A stretch of DNA of 64,000 bases from Pseudomonadota bacterium (lineage in GTDB: Bacteria; Pseudomonadota; Alphaproteobacteria; Rhizobiales; Hyphomicrobiaceae): assembly GCA_023423275.1 (NCBI GenBank), contig JAFAFW010000053.1, positions 1 to 64,000 on the forward strand, written 5' to 3'. The notes under the pieces were generated by a model, which was not told the DNA's origin, searched no databases, and was given only the letters and a program-made list of their open reading frames with translations. The first letter of the stretch is position 1; every line of letters starts with the position of its first letter. A program made the position numbers and the translations under genes. Positions 17,020 through 25,738 of this stretch are shown here, piece by piece.

Positions 17020-18078
17020 TTACTTCACACCGAGCTTCTTCTGCAGGCTCGATGACGATGTCGTATATTGGAAGAGCAGCTTCTTGTCGGGATAGATATA
17101 CTTGTGCGCCTGCTGCGCCATCAGCGCCGCCTCGTGGAAGCCGGAGAGGATGAGCTTCAACTTGCCCGGGTAGGTGTTGATGTCGCCGATGGCGAAAATC
17201 CCCTGCTCGCTGGTCTCGAACTTCGCCGTGTCGACGGGGATCAGGTTTTCCTCGAGATTGAGGCCCCATTCCGCAATCGGACCGAGCTTCATCGTCAGCC
17301 CGAAGAATGGCATCAGGCGACTGAAGGGCAGTCGCTCCTCACCCTCCTTGGTCTTGATGGTGACGGCTTCGAGAATACCACCCGCGCCGTGGAGTTCGAT
17401 GGCCTGCCCGATGATCAGACGCATTGACCCATCGGCAACCAGCTTGCGCATCTGCTCCACGGAATGCGGCGCGCCGCGGAACTCGTCACGCCGATGCAGA
17501 AGGGTCAGGCTGCGCGCCAGCGGCTGCAGGTTCAGTGTCCAGTCGAGCGCTGAATCTCCACCGCCGACGATCAGAACATCCGTACCTGCGAAATCCTGCA
17601 TGCGCCGGACCGAATAAAAGACCGACGTGCCCTCATAGTCCTCGATGCCCGCCAGCGGCGGCCGCTTCGGCGTGAACGAACCACCGCCTGCGGCGATGAC
17701 GACGACCTTGGCCAGGAGCGTCTTGCCGGTATCGGTTGTGAGCAGAAAACGTCCGTCGTCCTGCCGCTGCAGCCCGTCGATGCGTTCACCGAAATGGAAC
17801 GCCGGATCGAACGGCTTGATCTGTTCGAGGAGCTGATCGGTCAGCTGTTGACCAGTGACGATCGGCAGCGCCGGAATGTCGTAGATCGGCTTATCGGGGT
17901 AGAGCTCCGCACACTGCCCGCCTGGCCTGTCGAGAATGTCGATCACGTGTGCTTTGATATCGACGAGGCCGAGTTCGAAGACGGCGAACAGACCCACCGG
18001 TCCCGCCCCAATAATGATCGCGTCGGTCTCGATCGGGCCTGTGCCCTGATGTGATGCATCCTGCTGCACGTCACTCAA
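17020..18078 (-). CDS. Ferredoxin-NADP+ reductase, thioredoxin-reductase-like type
   Basis: FAD- and NADPH-binding flavoenzyme of 352 residues, resembling the thioredoxin-reductase-like FNRs of Bacillus and Rhodopseudomonas. IIGAGPVGLFAVFELG (about residues 21-36) is the FAD loop. DRPGGQCAELYPDKPIYDIPA follows and is diagnostic for this type. LIVGGGDSALDW (about 170-181) is the NADPH loop, with LLHRRDEFRG next. GIFAIGDINTYPGKLKL near the end is the second FAD motif. There is no CxxC redox pair, so it is not a thioredoxin reductase. The [2Fe-2S] ferredoxin gene lies 66 bases upstream on the same strand. Confidence 0.92.
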   Translation of the reverse strand: MSDVQQDASHQGTGPIETDAIIIGAGPVGLFAVFELGLVDIKAHVIDILDRPGGQCAELYPDKPIYDIPALPIVTGQQLTDQLLEQIKPFDPAFHFGERIDGLQRQDDGRFLLTTDTGKTLLAKVVVIAAGGGSFTPKRPPLAGIEDYEGTSVFYSVRRMQDFAGTDVLIVGGGDSALDWTLNLQPLARSLTLLHRRDEFRGAPHSVEQMRKLVADGSMRLIIGQAIELHGAGGILEAVTIKTKEGEERLPFSRLMPFFGLTMKLGPIAEWGLNLEENLIPVDTAKFETSEQGIFAIGDINTYPGKLKLILSGFHEAALMAQQAHKYIYPDKKLLFQYTTSSSSLQKKLGVK

Positions 18079-18144
18079 TCCTGTATCGGTATGGCCCTGG
18101 CGAGGGGATGCTGGGGCACAATAATGCGGCAGCGTACCACGAAA

Positions 18145-18465
18145 TCAGAATTGCTTCTCAGGCACGCGCACGACAAGACCATCCAGATCGTCGGTGACCT
18201 GGATCTGGCAGCTCAGCCGGCTTTCTTCACGGACGTCGAAAGCGAAGTCGAGCATATCCTCTTCCATGCTGGAAGGCTGGCCTGTCTTCTCCCGCCAAGC
18301 GTCGTCTACATAGACGTGACAAGTTGCACAAGCACATGCCCCGCCGCACTCAGCCTCGATACCCGGGACGAGCGACAGCTTTGCGGCCTCCATCACGGTG
18401 ATGCCGGATGTCGCTTCGACAATTTGCTGAGATCCATCCGGCTGGACGAATGTGATCTTGACCAT
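18145..18465 (-). CDS. [2Fe-2S] ferredoxin, adrenodoxin type
   Basis: Ferredoxin of 106 residues that carries single electrons in the cytoplasm. The cluster ligands appear in ECGGACACATCHVYVD (Cys-x5-Cys-x2-Cys) with the fourth Cys in SRLSCQIQVT, the adrenodoxin/putidaredoxin arrangement. DGSQQIVEATSGITVMEAA near the start is the ubiquitin-like beta-grasp region. It precedes the reductase gene and so forms a complete NADPH-to-ferredoxin pair; the electron acceptor (for example a P450) is not in this window. Confidence 0.94.
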   Translation of the reverse strand: MVKITFVQPDGSQQIVEATSGITVMEAAKLSLVPGIEAECGGACACATCHVYVDDAWREKTGQPSSMEEDMLDFAFDVREESRLSCQIQVTDDLDGLVVRVPEKQF

Positions 18466-18691
18466 AGCGTGCGTTCAAGCTCCCTGGCAGCGGACGCGTC
18501 AGATGGGACCGGCCTGCCCGGATGACGCAGTCTCGCGCTGTCCTATGGAAGCTACGGGCTTTCTCGTCCGTCACAAGCCGCGAATTGATAGACAGCCGCG
18601 CGCGCAAATTCAAGCGCGCACGCTGTCTCGCCCCGGCTGGCGGCGGGGCCATTTGGCGCAGTGGAAGCCCGCAGGGAGAGGCAGGAGGGGC

Positions 18692-19087
18692 CTATCTCGG
18701 CCAATCAGCCGACGCGATGAAGTCCTGGACTTCGTCGACAGCCGCTTCGAGGCTCGCGATCAGCGGCTGGCGGCTGTCGAATCCGTTTGCGGTTTCGGCC
18801 TGCTCGGCAAGCGTGGCAATCCGCCAGGCGCCCAACGCCAAGGCCGACCCTTTGAGGGCGTGCGCCGCGTCCCGCCAGTCCTTTTCGCCGGCGGCGGCCT
18901 TCAACCGGCCGAGCATGATGGGAGCATGCTCGCAGAAGAGTTGCAGCACTTCCCGCTCAACCTCAGCGTTACCCAACGTGTAGCGCCGCAGGCTGTCGAG
19001 GTTCACCGGCTCGCCGGACGACACAGCCGCGAACTTGCGCGGCGCGATCTCCGTGTCGGTTATCTGACGCAATTGGACCCTCGTCAT
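18692..19087 (-). CDS. HPt domain phosphotransfer protein
   Basis: Protein of 131 residues made almost entirely of one histidine phosphotransfer domain. AAHALKGSALALGAWRIA around His76 is the conserved HPt helix, where His76 would accept phosphate from a response regulator. VNLDSLRRYTLGNAEVEREVLQLFCEHAPIML comes before it, as in many HPt proteins. The frame continues upstream to 19201, but the ATG at 19087 is the better start because the extra part is not HPt-like. It stands alone, with no kinase or regulator gene next to it. CckA, encoded elsewhere in this window, is one possible source of phosphate, but that is a guess. Confidence 0.82.
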   Translation of the reverse strand: MTRVQLRQITDTEIAPRKFAAVSSGEPVNLDSLRRYTLGNAEVEREVLQLFCEHAPIMLGRLKAAAGEKDWRDAAHALKGSALALGAWRIATLAEQAETANGFDSRQPLIASLEAAVDEVQDFIASADWPR

Positions 19088-19408
19088 GATGATGTCCCTG
19101 AATACGTGGAGGTCATGGCCCGTGTTTTCTCCCCAGATTCGACACCTAGCACGGTGACGATAAGCCAAGGTAAGCAACGCCATTCGGTATTGCGTCCCCA
19201 TTTCAACGACTTGCTAAGCATGCGGGCGCTGAATCCATCGTTTCGCCCCAAACGCGCCCTAGCAATAATCCACGGATGTACCGTGGCGGATGGGTGACGC
19301 CGCGACCCGGGTTTGTTATGAGTTTGCCATAAGGGGGTTGCGACGCGGTTATCGTATGACTCGCGTCGACGGGGCGCCTGCGGGCGCGAGGGGATATCGG
19401 ACGGCTGG

Positions 19409-22400
19409 ATGGCTCAGGATCCGAAGGCCAAACGGGATAAGACGCCTGACCTGACTCTCGTCGGACCGCCAACCGATGCGGCTCCGCTTGTGCCTGCACG
19501 CACAGGTAGCAAGCAGTCAACGTCAGGCCCGCCACCCCTTCCGGCCGCGGCTCTTCCTGCAGCCAGCTCCTCAGTGAGCGGAGCGGCGTCTGCCGCCGCG
19601 GCCCGCATCGAATCGGAGCCAGCCGCTATCAGCTTGCCGGCGCCCGCTGCACCTGAAAGCAGCTCATCGGCCCCTACGCCGGCGAAAGAAGAACGGCGCG
19701 ATCCTCCGCCCATATTCAAAACGACCCTGCCGCCATCCCCGCCGTCGGTCTTGGCTCCAAAGGTCGTGAAATCGCTTCAACTCTCTGAGTTGCAGCGGCC
19801 TGACACCGCGCGCCCTGCCAAATCGCCTTCGTCTTCGAACGCCAAACCAGCGACATCCGTCGCTTCCGAGAAACCGGCTCCCAGCAAAGAACCCGGTAGT
19901 GGAGCCACGGCCTCTGAGCCGGCCTCCAAGAAAGCCGGTCAAGACAGCATCTCCGCGCCCCGCAAAGTCGATAGCGGATTCGGCGATAATAGTGATTCCC
20001 CCGACAAGCCTGAGGCGTCCGATGATCTGTCGGCAGCCGATGCTCCCGAGCGACGCGCGGCGCGGCGCCGGCCCGCAGGCCCTTCACGCACGCGAATCGC
20101 AGCCAACGACGACGTGCCGTCGATCGGCGGACTGATCTATGCCCTCAATGAAAAGCCGTCCAACAAGCCCTTCGTCGTGGCGGCTGCGGCGAGCGGCGTC
20201 TGGGCTGCCGTGGCGCTCGTCTTCGCCTGGGCATTCATCAGCCAGAGTTTGTCGGCAAGCGACGGCTTCTTCGACGCTCTCGGTCGTCCTGCCACGCTCG
20301 GCGCGCTGGTAACGATCCTCGGGCCGGTGGCTTTGTTCTGGTTCCTGGCTCTGCTTGCGTGGCGGACGGAAGATCTGCGGCTGCGTTCTACGGCGATGAC
20401 GGAAGTCGCCGTCCGGCTGGCCGAGCCTGATCGCATGGCGGAACAGTCGGTCGCGTCCCTCGGCCAAGCCGTGCGCCGGCAGGTATCGTTCATGAACGAT
20501 GCCGTCTCTCGCGCCCTGGGACGTGCAGGTGAACTCGAAGCCCTCGTCCATAACGAGGTGACGGCGCTCGAGCGCTCATACGAAGATAACGAGCGCAAGA
20601 TCCGCAGCCTCATCCAGGAGCTGTCCGGCGAACGCAACGCGCTGCTCAACACCACCGAGCGCGTGAACGACTCGCTGAAGAGCATTGCGGGCGAGGTGCC
20701 TGTGCTCATCGACAAGCTCTCCCACCAGCAGATCAAGCTGGCGTCGATCATCGAAGGCGCCGGGCAGAACCTGACGGCGCTGGAGCACGGCCTCGCGGAG
20801 CAGACCGGCCAGCTCGAACACACCCTTGGCTCGCGTGCGCAGCACATGCAGGCGGTGCTGGAAGACTATACCTCCGCCCTTGGAACCGCGCTCAGCACGC
20901 GATCCGATCAGATGCAGGCGATGTTCGAGGGCTACCGCGATACGATCGACTCCTCGATTGCCAGCCGGACAGAAAATCTGCAGACGGTGTTCGAGGAATA
21001 CGCGCGGGCGCTCGATGCGACACTGGCCAACCGCGCCGAGGCGCTCGACATGCAGCTCGTGCAGCGCACGAGCGCGCTCGATCAGGCGTTCAGCGAACGT
21101 CTGAAGGTCTTCGATGAATCCATCCTCCGGTCGACGATGGCCATTGACGGCGCGATTGGCGAAAAGGCCGAAGCGCTGACCAGCGCCATGGATCATCACG
21201 CCCGCGCGCTCACCGAGACCATCGGCCGGCAGGCGTTCGAAATGGACGAGACCCTGATGCAGGGCATCAATGCGGTCCGGCGGACCAGCGAAAACATCAC
21301 CCGTCAGTCGGTCAAGGCGATCGAAGGCCTGTCCAGCCAGTCCGAACTGCTGAAAAATGTCTCCGAAAACCTGCTGTCGCAGATCAACAGCGTCACGAAC
21401 CGCTTCGAAGGCCAGGGCCAGACCATCATGCGCGCGGCGAACGCGCTGGAATCGGCCAACTACAAGATCGATTCGACGCTGCAGGCGCGGCAGGACGAGT
21501 TGGGCCAGACACTCGACAAGTTGACCGGCAAGGCCCACGAAGTCAGCCAGCTCATGTCCGGTGCATCCTCGTCCATCGAGGGTTCGATGACGCAGGCCGA
21601 GCTGCGCGCCCGCCAACTGGCGCAGGAGCTGGCCAAGGGCGCCGAAGTCCGGTCACGTTCGGCGATTGCCGAAATTGAGCGCATGAAGATTGCCGCCAAC
21701 CTCGAGGCCGACCGTGCATTCGATGAGTTGACGTCGCGCTTCGGCCACGTCTCGCAGCAGGTGTCGGAGCAGCTTTCGCATCTCAAGAGCCAGTTCAACG
21801 CCACCTCTTCCGAGGTGCGGGTCCAGGCTCAACGCGCGGCCAACGAACTCGCTTCGGAGCAAGCCCGGCTGCGCAGCCAGATCGAGGCCCTGCCGCATGT
21901 CACCCGCGAAGGGTCTGACGCTGTTCGCCGGGCGCTGAGCGACCAGCTCCGGGCTCTGGAAGAGCTATCGAGCTTTACCGCACGCGAGGCCGCGCGCCGT
22001 GATGTCATGCCGCCGGCTTCGTCGCTGTCGGGCGGAACGCTGACGCCGGTACCGGAAAAGCCCCGCTCCCTGAATTCGCTGACATCAACGCTCGCCAATG
22101 AGATGGGGCAACGCCAGCGTCAATCCGGCTTGCCGGTACCCGCCTCCCAGCAGGATGGCCGCGAGAACTGGTCGCTGGGTGATCTTCTGGCACGTGCATC
22201 CCGCGACGAGGACCCTGCCCATCGGACCTCGCCGGTCGCCGATGGCCCACCGCAGCGTGTTGCGCCGCTCGACATCGATCTGATCGCCCGCGCGCTTGAT
22301 CAATCGACCGCGTCAGCCATCTGGTCGCGTTTCCGGGCCGGACAACGCGGCGTCATGGTGCGCTCCATCTACTCCAACGAAGGCCGGGCGGCATTCGACG

Positions 22401-22591
22401 AAGTCAGCCATCGCTATCGCGGCGAGCCGACGTTCCAGCACATGGTCAACGCCTATCTCGACGACTTCGAGCGGTCGCTGCGCGATACCGAGCAGCAGGA
22501 TCCAAGCGGGCGCCAGCTCGCCAGCCAGCTCGTCTCTGACGTCGGCCGCGTTTACCTGTTTCTCGCCCACGCCAGCGGACGTCTCTCTTGA
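19409..22591 (+). CDS. Large membrane coiled-coil protein, GPR/RgsE-like growth-pole protein
   Basis: Protein of 1060 residues. Residues 1-230 are low-complexity and rich in Pro, Ser and Ala. Two membrane helices lie near 254-276 and 293-317. A very long helical region runs from about 325 to 850 and includes six to seven 22-residue repeats (from 475). The C-terminal 110 residues form a separate conserved domain: IDLIARALDQSTASAIWSRF, GVMVRSIYSNEG, AFDEVSHRY and VYLFLAHASGR. This order and the tail match my knowledge of GPR of Agrobacterium and RgsE of S. meliloti, which form a ring at the growing pole; this copy is about half as long. The match is by recollection of the family and is not a computed alignment. 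Confidence 0.75.
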   Translation: MAQDPKAKRDKTPDLTLVGPPTDAAPLVPARTGSKQSTSGPPPLPAAALPAASSSVSGAASAAAARIESEPAAISLPAPAAPESSSSAPTPAKEERRDPPPIFKTTLPPSPPSVLAPKVVKSLQLSELQRPDTARPAKSPSSSNAKPATSVASEKPAPSKEPGSGATASEPASKKAGQDSISAPRKVDSGFGDNSDSPDKPEASDDLSAADAPERRAARRRPAGPSRTRIAANDDVPSIGGLIYALNEKPSNKPFVVAAAASGVWAAVALVFAWAFISQSLSASDGFFDALGRPATLGALVTILGPVALFWFLALLAWRTEDLRLRSTAMTEVAVRLAEPDRMAEQSVASLGQAVRRQVSFMNDAVSRALGRAGELEALVHNEVTALERSYEDNERKIRSLIQELSGERNALLNTTERVNDSLKSIAGEVPVLIDKLSHQQIKLASIIEGAGQNLTALEHGLAEQTGQLEHTLGSRAQHMQAVLEDYTSALGTALSTRSDQMQAMFEGYRDTIDSSIASRTENLQTVFEEYARALDATLANRAEALDMQLVQRTSALDQAFSERLKVFDESILRSTMAIDGAIGEKAEALTSAMDHHARALTETIGRQAFEMDETLMQGINAVRRTSENITRQSVKAIEGLSSQSELLKNVSENLLSQINSVTNRFEGQGQTIMRAANALESANYKIDSTLQARQDELGQTLDKLTGKAHEVSQLMSGASSSIEGSMTQAELRARQLAQELAKGAEVRSRSAIAEIERMKIAANLEADRAFDELTSRFGHVSQQVSEQLSHLKSQFNATSSEVRVQAQRAANELASEQARLRSQIEALPHVTREGSDAVRRALSDQLRALEELSSFTAREAARRDVMPPASSLSGGTLTPVPEKPRSLNSLTSTLANEMGQRQRQSGLPVPASQQDGRENWSLGDLLARASRDEDPAHRTSPVADGPPQRVAPLDIDLIARALDQSTASAIWSRFRAGQRGVMVRSIYSNEGRAAFDEVSHRYRGEPTFQHMVNAYLDDFERSLRDTEQQDPSGRQLASQLVSDVGRVYLFLAHASGRLS
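20831..21292 (+). repeat. Seven 66-bp tandem coding repeats (22-residue apolipoprotein-like repeats)
   Basis: Within the large coiled-coil gene, 22-codon units begin at 20831, 20897, 20963, 21029, 21095, 21161 and 21227. The first three are the clearest: each begins with Ser/Thr-Arg, carries a hydrophobic residue at positions 6, 9 and 10, and has a Tyr at position 13 (VLEDYTSAL, MFEGYRDTI, VFEEYARAL). The later units drift but keep the spacing, with no insertion or deletion. The 22-residue period is that of amphipathic apolipoprotein A helices. Confidence 0.75.
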
Positions 22592-22612
22592 CGGCATGGC
22601 CGACGACGCGCG

Positions 22613-23599
22613 ATGCCATCCGGCATGAGCACTCTCAAGGTTGAAGTTGCGATTGAAAGCTGGCCGCTGGCCCGCGCCTTTGTCATCTCGCGCGGTGCCA
22701 AGCAGGAGGCCAAGGTCGTCGTCGCGCGGATTTCGGACGGCACTTTCGAAGGCCGCGGCGAGTGCGTCCCCTACCCGCGCTACGGCCAGACCCCAGAAGC
22801 AACACTGGCGGCTATCCAAAAAGGCGCGGCGTTGCGCAACCGGGAAAGCCTCCAGTACGACTACCCTCCCGATGCAGCGCGCAACGCGCTGGATTGCGCG
22901 CTCTGGGATCTGGAGGCAAAACGCACCGGACGCAGCGCTGCGCAGCTTGCGGGCCTCGCCCCCCTGAAGCCACTCGTGACCTGCTACACGCTGAGCCTCG
23001 ATACACCCGAAGCGATGGCTGATGCGGCGCGCGCCGCGGCCGACCTCCCGCTCCTGAAACTGAAGCTCGGGAAGCCCGGCGACGCCGATCGGATGCGTGC
23101 CGTGCGTCAGGCGCGCCCCGATGCCCGTCTGGTGGCCGATGCCAACGAAGGCTGGGAGGCCGGTGATCTTTCAGACCTCCTGGCCGTGGCGGCCGAAACG
23201 CGCATGGAGCTGATCGAACAACCGCTCCCGGCCGATCAGGATGATGTGCTTTCCTCAATCCCGCATCCTGTTCCCGTCTGCGCCGATGAATCCGCCCACA
23301 CCAGCGCCGGATTGCCCCGATTGCGTGGCCGTTACGACGCCGTCAACATCAAGCTGGACAAAACCGGCGGGCTCACCGAGGCGCTCGCCATGGCACGCAA
23401 CGCGCAAGGCCTCGGCTTCAGGATCATGGCCGGATGCATGGTCTCGACATCGCTGGCGATGGCGCCTGCGGTCCTGCTGGCTCAATTGGCGGATTGGACC
23501 GATCTCGACGGCCCCCTGCTGCTGGCGCAGGACCGCGAGCACGGCCTCGTGATCCACAACGGAATCATTCAGCCGCCCGATCGACGACTTTGGGGATAA
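22613..23599 (+). CDS. Dipeptide epimerase (enolase superfamily, L-Ala-D/L-Glu epimerase type)
   Basis: Enolase-superfamily enzyme of 328 residues that would epimerise dipeptides such as L-Ala-D-Glu from murein turnover. GRGECVPYPRYGQT near residue 45 is the capping-domain loop seen in YcjG-type epimerases. The barrel has LLKLKLGK (K-x-K acid/base lysines), ADANEGW and IEQPLP for the metal acidic residues, CADESAH, and NIKLDKTGGLTEA with the second Lys. AGCMVSTSLAMA follows. A second in-frame ATG at 22625 is possible. Its 3' end overlaps the convergent MFS gene by 35 bases. Confidence 0.87.
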   Translation: MPSGMSTLKVEVAIESWPLARAFVISRGAKQEAKVVVARISDGTFEGRGECVPYPRYGQTPEATLAAIQKGAALRNRESLQYDYPPDAARNALDCALWDLEAKRTGRSAAQLAGLAPLKPLVTCYTLSLDTPEAMADAARAAADLPLLKLKLGKPGDADRMRAVRQARPDARLVADANEGWEAGDLSDLLAVAAETRMELIEQPLPADQDDVLSSIPHPVPVCADESAHTSAGLPRLRGRYDAVNIKLDKTGGLTEALAMARNAQGLGFRIMAGCMVSTSLAMAPAVLLAQLADWTDLDGPLLLAQDREHGLVIHNGIIQPPDRRLWG

Positions 23600-24773
23600 T
23601 CGCTTCTCCCGGAATCCAGCGGCGTTTGAGCACCAGCCCGGCTCCGAGTCCGACACACGCGATTGCCATCATCGCCAGATAGCTCAGCCCCGCGTAGCTC
23701 CCATAGAGCACGCCTGAAAGCAGCATCGCACCGGCGGTGATCAATCCGCCCGTCGCAGCTGCGTAAATCGCCTGCGCGGTTCCGGCCTGCTCGGCCGGCA
23801 CAGCCTGCTGGATGAAATGCATCGCGCCAAGATGCGTTGCCGCGAATGTCAACGCGTGCAGCACCTGCAGCACCATCAGAGCGCCGACTGGCGGATCGAA
23901 CGCCATGCTGCCCCATCGGACGATGGCGGCGATCGCACCGGTCAGGATCAGTCCGAGCGGACCCAACAGCCGGACGAAGCGGCCCGCCATCGCAAACAAC
24001 AAGATCTCCGCAGCGATGCTTACCGACCAGAGGATGCTGATCACGGCCGTCGGAATCCCGAGCGACTGCCAATGCAGGACTCCGAATGCATAGAACAACG
24101 CATGGCTCGCCTGCACGGCACCGGCTGCGGCGATGAACAGCAGGAATGTGGGCGAAGCGGTGACAGTGCGCACCTCTGCCAGCGTGATGGGGCCGCGCGC
24201 GGGCGGCACGCCGCGAGTCGACGGCAACAGCCAGGCGGCAATCATCAGGAATGCGGCACTCGCGACCACCAGCCATCCGACGGCAGCCGGTCCGAGCTGC
24301 CCCAACAGCACGCCGCCAACCGATGTCGCCGCGATGAAACTCGCCGAGCCCCACAACCGCATGCGCCCATACTCGACACCCCGGTCGCGAACACCGGCCA
24401 ACGCGATAGCCTCCCCTATCGGGCCTCCGGTCTGGGCACCAACGAGATAAACCGTTGCCAGCATGAGGATTGCGGCGAACCCATAGGACTGGGTCAAAAG
24501 CAGCGCGGCGATCAGCGTGCATCCGGATGCCATCATAACCGCGCGGCGATGATCTTGGGACCGATCCGCCAGAAATGCCGTGGTGGGGCCGATGAACAGG
24601 CGCAGGAACATCGGCGACGCTGCGACGAGGCCGATTTCGGCGGCCGTCAGCCCCCGCCAATCAAGCCACACCGGAAAGAAGGGCAAGTGAACGCCATAGA
24701 GAAAAAACTGGGCGGCGAAGAAGAGTGAAAGTCTCCAGCCGAACGAACGGGTAGAAAGCACAGTCGCGGTCAT
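23565..24773 (-). CDS. MFS transporter, phenylpropionate permease (PPP/HcaT-like) subfamily
   Basis: Twelve-helix major facilitator of 402 residues in the inner membrane. The start GWRLSLFFAAQFFLYGVHLPFFPVWL and the loop FLADRSQDHRRA are typical of the HcaT-like subfamily, which carries aromatic acids or similar small molecules with protons. EYGRMRLWGSASF and the late THLGAMHFIQQAVP block also fit. The gene is convergent with the epimerase and overlaps it. The substrate is unknown; peptide or amino-acid transport is possible only by association. Confidence 0.85.
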   Translation of the reverse strand: MTATVLSTRSFGWRLSLFFAAQFFLYGVHLPFFPVWLDWRGLTAAEIGLVAASPMFLRLFIGPTTAFLADRSQDHRRAVMMASGCTLIAALLLTQSYGFAAILMLATVYLVGAQTGGPIGEAIALAGVRDRGVEYGRMRLWGSASFIAATSVGGVLLGQLGPAAVGWLVVASAAFLMIAAWLLPSTRGVPPARGPITLAEVRTVTASPTFLLFIAAAGAVQASHALFYAFGVLHWQSLGIPTAVISILWSVSIAAEILLFAMAGRFVRLLGPLGLILTGAIAAIVRWGSMAFDPPVGALMVLQVLHALTFAATHLGAMHFIQQAVPAEQAGTAQAIYAAATGGLITAGAMLLSGVLYGSYAGLSYLAMMAIACVGLGAGLVLKRRWIPGEAIIPKVVDRAAE

Positions 24774-24886
24774 AATGCGCTGCCCGCAAAATGGGCTTTG
24801 GACGAATCAGGCTGCTGCCCTTTTGCCCCCTTCGAATCGGCGTATGTCAGGATAAACAGCATCTTAGACGTGATCGGATTCGACCT

Positions 24887-25549
24887 ATGACCCAACAGCA
24901 GTCTTTTGCACGCCATGGGCTCGACATCGAGCAGGAATATCGCACCATCGAAGCCGCATTGCTCGACAATCCGCGCGGCCGGTGGTTTCTGGCAGAACAT
25001 GGCCGCCGTGCACGGCGCCTCGACAGCCTCATGCTCGAAGAGGCAATCGGCCGTTTGCAGAGTTCCATCCGCCAGCCACCTGCATTGCTCGGCCAGCTGC
25101 AGAACGAGATCGAGGAGCTGAAGCTGTTCCTGCGCGAGACCCGAACCGACCTCGTCACGAAGGCACCGAAGCCGCCGATGGAGCCAGGCGTCGATGCTCC
25201 CGCCGCCGACGGTATCCTGCGCGCCGCCGAGGATCTGCACGAACTGGCGTGGACTCTGCAATCCAACGATATCAATGCCGATGCCTGTGAGAAGATCGCG
25301 CGCCAGGCGTCCAGTATCTATGCACTGAGCCTGCGCCAGGCGATGGAATCGGAGCGCACCCAGAAGCTTACGATCGCGCTCGACTCGGCCTGTGCGCGGT
25401 TGACGTCGCTTCTCGAAACCATCAGCCACGAGCAGCAGGTCGACGACGAGCCCCTGCCGCCCGCTGAACAGGTGGCAACGATGGCGGCGCTTCTGACGGA
25501 ACCGCCGACGCTTCCGATCGACGATGTCGGGGATTCCGCGGCCGCATAG
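24887..25549 (+). CDS. Helical protein, possibly CheZ-like, hypothetical
   Basis: All-helical, Ala-, Leu- and Glu-rich protein of 221 residues. The segment ILRAAEDLHELAWTLQSNDINADACEKIARQASSIY, followed by a helix ending ARLTSLLE, resembles the C-terminal helices of alphaproteobacterial CheZ-like phosphatases. The diagnostic QDLTGQR-type catalytic motif of those proteins is not present; AMESERTQK stands in its place. If it is a relative it has probably lost phosphatase activity. The ATG at 24887 is preferred over the first codon of the frame at 24791 because the extra 32 residues look non-coding. No chemotaxis gene is nearby. Confidence 0.55.
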   Translation: MTQQQSFARHGLDIEQEYRTIEAALLDNPRGRWFLAEHGRRARRLDSLMLEEAIGRLQSSIRQPPALLGQLQNEIEELKLFLRETRTDLVTKAPKPPMEPGVDAPAADGILRAAEDLHELAWTLQSNDINADACEKIARQASSIYALSLRQAMESERTQKLTIALDSACARLTSLLETISHEQQVDDEPLPPAEQVATMAALLTEPPTLPIDDVGDSAAA

Positions 25550-25738
25550 CGAGGGAAGTCGCACACCGCAATCCTGGAGCAGCCAAGCCTTTGGCATCGC
25601 GGCTGCGGTTGACAGTCGCAGGCGGCGCGCCCATGTCCTTGGGTCGAGGCTGTAGACGTCACCGATCAGCCACCTCACGTGCAGCCTCCCGGTCGGACAG
25701 GTTTCGCCGAAGTTTCGGCGGCCTGACAGGAGGTTGCG

